Below, one piece after another: positions 58,314-64,000 of a stretch of DNA of 64,000 nt. The notes beneath the pieces were generated by a model, which saw only the letters and a program-made list of their open reading frames with translations, did no database searches and was not told the DNA's origin. The stretch comes from Listeria rocourtiae FSL F6-920 (GTDB lineage: Bacteria; Bacillota; Bacilli; Lactobacillales; Listeriaceae): assembly GCF_000525975.1 (NCBI RefSeq), contig NZ_AODK01000030.1, positions 1 through 64,000 on the forward strand, written 5' to 3'. Position numbers and translations under genes: made by a program. Each line of letters begins with the position of its first letter. Positions within the stretch are counted from its first letter, which is position 1.

Positions 58314-59488
58314 CAACGCCGTATGGATCAATACTCTATTTTGCAGTATTGTTCGCCTTCTTAGCACCAATTGTGATTGCTGGCTTACTTGGTAAACGTA
58401 TGCCAGTCTATAATGCTTTTGTAACACTGGTCTTTATTTATATGATGTTTGCCAGCAATACAATCCAAGCCATTGCTTTTATCGTGTTTATATTTTGGCA
58501 GCTGGCACTTGTAAGGCTCTACTTTAACTATCGTCAAAAAAAGAATCATGGTGGCATTTTTGTATTGGCGCTTATCCTTTCCATTCTGCCTTTGTTTATT
58601 GTAAAAGTACAGCCATTGCTCGCAGCAAATACAACAATGATTGGCTTTTTAGGAATTTCATACTTAACATTTAAAGCCGCTCAGATGATTATGGAGACGC
58701 GGGATGGTTTGATTAAAGAGCTGAACTCTTGGGATTTTATTAACTTTCTCTTGTTCTTCCCAACGCTGTCATCTGGACCTATCGACCGCTTCCGTCGCTT
58801 TAAAAAAGAAGCCGACTCACCTATAGATCCTGATAAATACGCAAACTTACTTAATCGTGGTATTTTCCTCATTTTCTTAGGGTTTCTATATAAATTTATT
58901 ATCGCTTACGTTGTTCAAACGAATGCGATTACTGAGCTTGAATATAACCTTCATCACCATATTCAATTCGGCTGGAGTTTAGTCGGTTATATGTATGCTT
59001 ACAGTATGTATTTATTCTTTGACTTTGCAGGTTACAGTGCTTTTGCAGTTGGTATTAGTTACTTGATGGGTGTTCAAACGCCTATGAACTTTAATAAACC
59101 GTTCGCAAGTCGCAATATTAAAGAGTTCTGGAATCGCTGGCACATGACGCTATCTTTTTGGTTCCGTGACTTTGTATTTATGCGCCTCGTTTTCTGGATG
59201 ACAAAGAAGAAGTTTTTCAAGAGTAAATTTACCGTTGCTTACATCGCTTATTTTGCGAATTTTTTACTCATGGGTATGTGGCACGGGCTTCATTGGTATT
59301 ATATCGTTTATGGGCTTTATCAGGCAGCTTTAATCGTCGGTTTCGACCTATTTGAACGTTGGAATAAGAAAAAGAAATTCTATCCGAAGAATAAAGTGAC
59401 AAATGTCATTGGTATTGTGATTACATTCCAGTTCGTCTGCTTCGGGTTCCTGATTTTCTCAGGTATTTTTGACAAAATTAGTTTTTAA
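58310..59488 (+). CDS. dltB: D-alanyl transfer protein DltB (MBOAT)
   Basis: 392-residue multi-helix MBOAT acyltransferase that moves D-alanine from DltC across the membrane. The family motifs [35 protein letters not shown] and the catalytic His in [12 protein letters not shown] near 325 are present. Frame intact. Slightly shorter at the C-terminus than some homologues (ends SGIFDKISF). Overlaps dltA by 4 bases. Confidence 0.94.
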   Translation: MTTPYGSILYFAVLFAFLAPIVIAGLLGKRMPVYNAFVTLVFIYMMFASNTIQAIAFIVFIFWQLALVRLYFNYRQKKNHGGIFVLALILSILPLFIVKVQPLLAANTTMIGFLGISYLTFKAAQMIMETRDGLIKELNSWDFINFLLFFPTLSSGPIDRFRRFKKEADSPIDPDKYANLLNRGIFLIFLGFLYKFIIAYVVQTNAITELEYNLHHHIQFGWSLVGYMYAYSMYLFFDFAGYSAFAVGISYLMGVQTPMNFNKPFASRNIKEFWNRWHMTLSFWFRDFVFMRLVFWMTKKKFFKSKFTVAYIAYFANFLLMGMWHGLHWYYIVYGLYQAALIVGFDLFERWNKKKKFYPKNKVTNVIGIVITFQFVCFGFLIFSGIFDKISF

Positions 59489-59516
59489 AATAAAAAGAAT
59501 AAGGTGGTAACATATT

Positions 59517-59753
59517 ATGGCATTTCGTGAAGATGTTTTAGAAATTTTAGAAGAGATTACAGAGTCAGAGGAAGTTATGGAAAACACTTCTGTACAATTG
59601 TTTGATGAAGGGCTTTTAGATTCAATGGCAACTGTTCAATTTTTAATAGAAGTGGAATCGCGCTTAGGGATTACCGTTCCAGTTTCAGAATTTGATCGTG
59701 ACGAGTGGGCAACCCCGGAAAAAATTATCACTAAGCTTGAGGAATTAAAATGA
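59517..59753 (+). CDS. dltC: D-alanyl carrier protein DltC
   Basis: 78-residue acyl carrier-type protein. The phosphopantetheine serine lies in [17 protein letters not shown] at about residue 39. It carries D-alanine from DltA to DltB. AAGGTGG precedes ATG 59517, and the stop overlaps dltD (ATGA). Confidence 0.95.
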   Translation: MAFREDVLEILEEITESEEVMENTSVQLFDEGLLDSMATVQFLIEVESRLGITVPVSEFDRDEWATPEKIITKLEELK

Positions 59754-61023
59754 AAAAGAAACTTTGGATGACATTTGGGCCTTTGCTTATTGCAGGGGCT
59801 GTGTTCTTATTCATCCTGTTTGGTCCAAGTTCGCTTTTTGGTGGCGTATCAACGGCTACTATCAAAAAAAAGCGCTACTTCTATGAATCCCATTGTTGTG
59901 CAAGGTGTTGCCATTCAACAAAAAATGCTTGCATCAAACAAAAATTATTTGCCTATCTTCGGTTCCTCGGAGCTATCACGTGTCGATCAATTCCATCCTA
60001 ATGTTTTTGCAGAGAAATATAATCGTGGCTATACGCCATTTTTAATTGGTCGTCCAGGCACGCAATCACTTTCGCATTATTTAGATATTAAAGCAATGGG
60101 CCATGCGTTAAAAGGTAAGAAAGTTGTGTTTATCTTATCGCCACAATGGTTCCAACCCGCTGGTGTAGATGATGGGCATTTTGGTGGTAATTTTTCACCG
60201 CTACAAGCTTATAAGTTTGCGATGTCTGATGAAAAACCTACTTCTGAACGAAGGTATGCAGCTCGCAGATTGTTAACTTATAAAGTAGTGAAAAACGATA
60301 CTACTCTGACCGCATTACTTGAGAATATCGCCTCACCTGGTCCAAAGACAGAGGTCAGTGCATTCACCTATGCAACAGCCAATGCCCAAATGAAAATTTT
60401 ACAACGAAAAGATGATTTAGACTCGAAGTTTATCCAAGGCTCACGTGAAGAACAGGTCGAGAAAAATTTAAAATTAATACCTGATACGTTAGATTATACG
60501 AAATTAGATGACTTGGCAACAAAGATGGGAGAGTCACAAGTTGGGACAAATCCATTTTTTTGTTAAGGATTCTTATTACAAGAAAAAGCTAGGGCCAACG
60601 ATTAACGAATTGAAAGATAGTCGAAAGAATTTAAGCTATGATGAGTCACCGGAATATAGTGATTTACAGCTTGTTATGGACGCTTTTAAGGAAGTCGGTG
60701 CAGATGTGCTGTTCATTAATCCACCTGTGAACGGACCTTGGTATGACTATATCGGTGCATCGAGAGAAAAATTGCAGAAGTACTATGATAAATCTGGAAA
60801 ACAAGTGACAGATCAAGGTTTCCACTATTACGACATGTCTAGTTATAGTGATACGCCTTATTTCTTGGAAGATACAATTCATTTATCTTGGCGAGGTTGG
60901 GTTGCAATTGATAGGCAAATTGACCATTTTATGAACAGCAAAACCAAACCTAAGTATGAAAAAACGCCAAAACAGTTTTATTTTAAACAAATTATTCCTC
61001 CCAAAAAGGAAGATAATAAATAA
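59750..61023 (+). CDS. dltD: D-alanyl-lipoteichoic acid biosynthesis protein DltD (frame-broken twice)
   Basis: Membrane-anchored SGNH-like enzyme of about 423 residues acting outside in the final D-alanine transfer. The N-terminal anchor is [20 protein letters not shown]. The Ser motif is [16 protein letters not shown] near residue 70; the Asp/His pair is in [10 protein letters not shown] near 380. Breaks: an A8 run at 59864-59871 and a T7 run at 60555-60561. One base fewer in each restores [16 protein letters not shown] and [15 protein letters not shown]. Confidence 0.92.
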
Positions 61024-61070
61024 AAATAAGGATGTAGTTGCCATAACACGTAGCAACTACATCCTTATTT
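61024..61070. terminator. Bidirectional terminator between dltD and glmS
   Basis: Perfect arms AAATAAGGATGTAGTTGC and GCAACTACATCCTTATTT with a 11-base loop. Confidence 0.93.
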
Positions 61071-61072
61071 GA

Positions 61073-62881
61073 TTACTCGACAGTTACACTCTTTGCAAGG
61101 TTACGCGGCTTATCTACGTCACAACCACGATGAAGTGCTGCATAGTAGGCCAATAACTGACACGGTACAACGCTCACAAGTGGTGTTAGAAGCTCATGGA
61201 CTTTAGGAATGACGAATTGATCACCTGCTTGGTTTACGCCTTCCATTGATAGAATACAAGCATTAGCGCCACGTGCAAGGACTTCTTTGACGTTTCCACG
61301 GATATTCCAATTGATGCTTTCTTGGGTAATAAGAGCAAGGACTGGCGTACCGTCTTCAATTAGCGCAATCGTACCATGTTTCAATTCCCCACTGGCAAAA
61401 CCTTCTGCTTGAATATAGGAAATTTCTTTTAGCTTCAGCGCTGCTTCCATGGCAACGAAATAATCGATATGGCGACCAAGGAAAAAGGCATTGCGCGTTG
61501 TTGCTAAATATTCCCCAGCGATGTGTTCGATAGTTTCTTTACTATCTACGAGTGTTTCCATCGCATTTGCTACAATTCCAAGTTCAACAGTCAAATCAAA
61601 TGCTTTTGCAATGCTAAGACCTTTTGCACGGCCTACTACAGTCGCTAAAATAGATAAAGCTGCAATTTGAGCTGTATAAGCTTTTGTGGACGCTACAGCA
61701 ATTTCTGGTCCTGCATGCAGGTACATCGTATGATCAGCTTCTCGATCTAATGTAGAACCTGGCACGTTCGTGATTGTTAAAGAGCGGTAGCCAAGCTCTT
61801 TAACTTTTACTAGCACTTGACGGCTATCTGCAGTCTCACCACTTTGCGTAATAAAAATAAATAATGGCTTTTCAGATAGCAATGGCATATTGTAACCAAA
61901 TTCGCTAGAAACATGGACTTCGACTGGTACTTCTGCTAATTTCTCAATAAGGTTTTTACCGACAAGTCCAGCGTGATAGCTCGTCCCACATGCAACGATA
62001 TGGATGCGGTCTGTGTCTAAAAGTTCTTTGACGATAGTTGGATCAATAGTTACGTCTCCATTTTTATCTTGGTAAGCTTGAATAATTTTACGGATTACAG
62101 CCGGTTGCTCGTCTGTTTCTTTCAGCATGTAATGTGGATAAGTTCCTTTTTCGATATCAGATGCATCGAGCTCAGCAGTGTATGCTTCGCGCTCGACTTC
62201 TTCACCATCCAATGTTTCGATTGTCACGCCATCACGCTTTACAAGAACTATTTCTTCATCCATAATCTCTACAAATTGATCGGTTTCGCGAATAACTGCC
62301 ATTGCATCACTTGCAATGACGTTGAAATCTTTGCCTTTTCCGATTAGGAGCGGACTTTTATTTTTCGCTGCATAAAGCGTTTCATTGTCTTTATTGTCAA
62401 TCAAGCAAATCGCGTATGAACCATGAAGTAGGCTAAGCGTTTTTGTGAAAGCTTCTTTCGTTGTCATCCCTTCATTAGCGAACAATTCGATGAGCAAAAC
62501 GATAACTTCTGTATCCGTATCGCTCGCAAAATTCGCATCAGACAAATATTTGTCTGTTAATAACGAATAGTTTTCGATTACGCCGTTATGAACGATTGTA
62601 TATCGCCCTGACTTACTTTGATGTGGATGCGCATTAGCATGACTTGGTTTACCGTGTGTTGCCCAACGTGTATGTCCAATTCCCATTTCACCAAAAGCTT
62701 CGGCAGGTACTTCGGAACGTAAATCCGCAATCCGGCCTTTTTCTTTCGATATTAGTACGCTAGTTGGTGATTTTAATGCAATTCCAGCCGAATCATAGCC
62801 ACGATATTCTAATTTCTCTAATCCTTCTAATAATACTTCTTTCGCGTTTTTCTTCCCAATAAATCCTACAATTCCACACAT
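61073..62881 (-). CDS. glmS: Glutamine--fructose-6-phosphate aminotransferase GlmS
   Basis: Makes glucosamine-6-phosphate, the entry to cell-wall amino sugars. The N-terminal Ntn glutaminase starts MCGIVGFIG with catalytic Cys after Met removal, then [18 protein letters not shown] and NGVIEN. Two SIS sugar-isomerase domains follow ([32 protein letters not shown]), and the end is the conserved [11 protein letters not shown] 62881 with GGAGG fits; 62896 would add five residues before the required Cys. 602 residues. Controlled by the upstream ribozyme. Confidence 0.95.
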   Translation of the reverse strand: MCGIVGFIGKKNAKEVLLEGLEKLEYRGYDSAGIALKSPTSVLISKEKGRIADLRSEVPAEAFGEMGIGHTRWATHGKPSHANAHPHQSKSGRYTIVHNGVIENYSLLTDKYLSDANFASDTDTEVIVLLIELFANEGMTTKEAFTKTLSLLHGSYAICLIDNKDNETLYAAKNKSPLLIGKGKDFNVIASDAMAVIRETDQFVEIMDEEIVLVKRDGVTIETLDGEEVEREAYTAELDASDIEKGTYPHYMLKETDEQPAVIRKIIQAYQDKNGDVTIDPTIVKELLDTDRIHIVACGTSYHAGLVGKNLIEKLAEVPVEVHVSSEFGYNMPLLSEKPLFIFITQSGETADSRQVLVKVKELGYRSLTITNVPGSTLDREADHTMYLHAGPEIAVASTKAYTAQIAALSILATVVGRAKGLSIAKAFDLTVELGIVANAMETLVDSKETIEHIAGEYLATTRNAFFLGRHIDYFVAMEAALKLKEISYIQAEGFASGELKHGTIALIEDGTPVLALITQESINWNIRGNVKEVLARGANACILSMEGVNQAGDQFVIPKVHELLTPLVSVVPCQLLAYYAALHRGCDVDKPRNLAKSVTVE

Positions 62882-63027
62882 AATAAAATCCTCCATTTAT
62901 ATGAGGGCAAACTTATCTTGTATAAAGCCCTCTTGTTTTTTTTGAAAAAGGGCAGACTATTCCGCTGTCTGTATTCCTTTCGCGTTTCCATGGAGATATA
63001 AACATGTTCCTTTCCACTCTGTTCATC

Positions 63028-63148
63028 AGGTCACCCTAATGGTTTGTAGCAAAGGCATCACGATTGCATGCACAACCGAGGGACTCCCGCCGAATTTTCG
63101 ATTAATCCCTTCCTCGTCAACTAGAGCTTGGACTCTAGTTCTGGCGCT
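63028..63148 (-). ncRNA. glmS ribozyme: glmS ribozyme-riboswitch
   Basis: On the minus strand the leader carries the core of the glmS ribozyme: the cleavage-site side GCGCCAGAACT at about 63147-63137, then AGTTGACGAGGAAGGG, TTATCGAAAATTCGGCGG-like text (ATCGAAAATTCGGCGGGAG), CCTCGGTTG and the closing AGGGTGAC near 63030. It self-cleaves when glucosamine-6-phosphate binds, lowering glmS expression. About 145 bases separate it from the glmS start, containing a GCCCT/AGGGC pairing of unknown meaning. An ORF called across it on the plus strand is spurious. Confidence 0.93.
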
Positions 63149-63200
63149 TTTATTTAGTTGTGAGCGATCCTCCTTTTCATTTTCTCTAGGAAACAAAGTT

Positions 63201-63230
63201 ATCATACCCCAAAGTTGTATAGTTCGTCAA
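63201..63230 (-). promoter_or_regulatory. glmS promoter
   Basis: On the minus strand TTGACG (63230-63225), an 18-base spacer and TATGAT (63206-63201). It would start transcription about 50 bases before the ribozyme cleavage site. The remaining 63231-63386 holds no gene except the upstream sequence of the LPXTG peptide. Confidence 0.8.
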
Positions 63231-63386
63231 GCCTTATATAACGTACCAATATCAAAATTGGTATAGCTGTTGACAAAAACAGGCTTTTATTTGATAATGG
63301 ATAGGAAGCTTCATTTGCTAGGAATGGTAAGGGTTTAGCGGTGAATCGATATAGAAGTGAGATACATAAAAATAGGAGGGAAATAC

Positions 63387-63615
63387 ATGAAATTTTTTCA
63401 GAAAATACTTGCTGGGTTTACAGTTCTTTTCTTTTCATGGGCTATTTTTTGGAAATTCAGTCCAGTTCAAACAGTAAATGCCATCGATATGAATGGATTA
63501 CCAAATACCGGAGATAGCTTTTCGCTCTGGACAATTGTCATTGGGGCTATCTTGATTATTGCAGCACTTGTGCTACTACTCCGAAAAAATGGTAAAAAAG
63601 AAATTCGACTCCTAA
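63387..63615 (+). CDS. Tiny LPXTG protein (sortase substrate peptide)
   Basis: About 75 residues. The layout is N-terminal signal peptide (MKFFQKILAGFTVLFFSWAI..., cleavage likely after VNA), then IDMNG, the sortase motif LPNTG, a hydrophobic helix (LWTIVIGAILIIAALVLLL) and a basic tail RKNGKKK. Only about nine residues would remain between signal peptidase and sortase cuts. GGAGGG precedes ATG 63387. The open frame runs to 63641 through a terminator; if the A6 run at 63594-63599 has one base too many, the end is KKKFDS with TAA at 63613-63615, which I prefer. Function unknown. Confidence 0.72.
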
Positions 63616-63631
63616 TCAGGTGTCGAATTTC
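63600..63631. terminator. Bidirectional terminator, overlaps both gene ends
   Basis: GAAATTCGAC and GTCGAATTTC arms, A-rich left and T8 right. It covers the preferred stop of the LPXTG gene and the stop of the convergent membrane protein. Confidence 0.85.
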
Positions 63632-64000
63632 TTTTTTTTAGTGGCTATCATTAGAAATAGACTTGCAAAGATACCGAGTGTGCCGATAATCAATTTCAGT
63701 GCAACAATGGTGTTTTCATCTTGGCCAATTTGCGATCCCATTTGTGATCCGATTTTACGAAGTAATTGGTCTAACCATAGATACTCTGTGAAAAAATTAA
63801 AAGATAGGCCTAAAAGTGGTGCAGTGATGAAAGCGTTCGGTTTTCTAAATCCGAATAAGATAGCTAATAGGAAGAAAAAAGCGATACCAATTCCCAAATA
63901 GGCATCAAACCGAGTTGTGAAGAAAAATTGGTCACCTGATAGAACAATAACAACCAGTACGATAGAAACTCCTAAGCCTAATATAGCGAAAATTAGGCCT
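63616..64000 (-). CDS. Membrane protein, partial (cut by window end)
   Basis: Frame open from the window end to a stop at 63616, at least 127 residues. It has three to four hydrophobic segments (LGVSIVLVVIVLS, GIAFFFLLAILFGF, LKLIIGTLGIFASLFLMIA) and a short basic KKKKFDT tail. The start lies outside the window. I do not recognise the family; it looks like a small polytopic membrane protein. Confidence 0.6.
   Translation of the reverse strand, partial: GLIFAILGLGVSIVLVVIVLSGDQFFFTTRFDAYLGIGIAFFFLLAILFGFRKPNAFITAPLLGLSFNFFTEYLWLDQLLRKIGSQMGSQIGQDENTIVALKLIIGTLGIFASLFLMIATKKKKFDT

Noticed and set aside
63039-63266. 75-residue plus-strand open frame upstream of glmS
   Set aside because: It covers the glmS ribozyme and promoter in reverse; the RNA signature on the minus strand is decisive.
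8-63615. Phase variation through homopolymer tracts
   Set aside because: Phase-variable genes are usually few and surface-related. Here housekeeping genes such as ptsH, rnjA and dapH are hit in the same way, and nearly always by one extra base, which fits base-calling error better.
1-64000. tRNA or rRNA genes
   Set aside because: I saw no tRNA cloverleaf signatures (such as GGTTCGAATCC arms with CCA context) or rRNA sequence while reading either strand; a tRNAscan run would settle it.

Overview
The window looks like a chromosome segment from a low-GC Gram-positive of the genus Listeria, probably outside L. monocytogenes and its closest relatives. The evidence is gene content and order resembling the Listeria chromosome: dltXABCD, rpiA, ptsHI, patA, ykyB, ykuJ, cbpB, ccpC, dapH, the DAP deacetylase, crr, cutC, cvfB, liaFSR, a Ktr/Trk subunit, an LCP protein, rnjA, rpoY and a molybdenum-cofactor island. 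A complete respiratory nitrate reductase (narGHJI-narK) lies inside that island. The genus assignment is an inference from remembered gene order and protein likeness; no search was run.

Layout. 1-2250: a frame-broken Mga/PRD-like regulator and a decayed NADPH-dependent FMN reductase. 2250-17230: molybdenum and nitrate island, with modA-moeA-mobB-moaE-moaD-moaC-moaA and narGHJI-narK on the minus strand and modB-modC-mobA on the plus strand. 17240-22360: DUF817 membrane protein, small lipoprotein and membrane peptide, an OPT oligopeptide transporter followed by a PqqD-like protein, and a HAD phosphatase. 22360-31270: rpoY-rnjA, an LPXTG 5'-nucleotidase, a GH38 alpha-mannosidase and nanE. 31430-40030: LCP protein, two FUSC-type membrane proteins, Ktr/Trk subunit, LiaFSR, CvfB, CutC, PTS IIA(Glc). 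40270-49250: MscS channel, lysine/DAP genes, CcpC, CbpB, a 0.7-kb repeat cluster, YkuJ, a small protein next to a Fur box, YkyB, PatA and a beta-hydroxyacid dehydrogenase. 49500-56130: ptsHI, a YkvS-like protein, a two-gene carotenoid-like locus, a CPBP protease and rpiA. 56600-64000: dltXABCD, ribozyme-controlled glmS, a tiny LPXTG protein and a membrane protein cut by the window end.

How the genes work together. Molybdate import (ModABC) and cofactor synthesis (MoaACDE, MoeA, MobAB) supply the Mo-bisMGD cofactor of NarG, and NarK exchanges nitrate and nitrite. Carbon control is visible as HPr/EI/IIA(Glc), CcpC and several cre-like sites. Envelope functions include D-alanylation of teichoic acid, the Lia stress system, the LCP ligase, GlmS and two sortase substrates.

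Two matters affect every reading. First, about twenty-five conserved genes or gene parts are broken by single-base shifts, almost all one extra base in an A or T run. This is best explained as sequencing or assembly error, so I give restored spans. Second, at least two families of short structured intergenic repeats occur here. One shows compensatory changes in a hairpin, and copies of both families abut the stop codons of nar genes.
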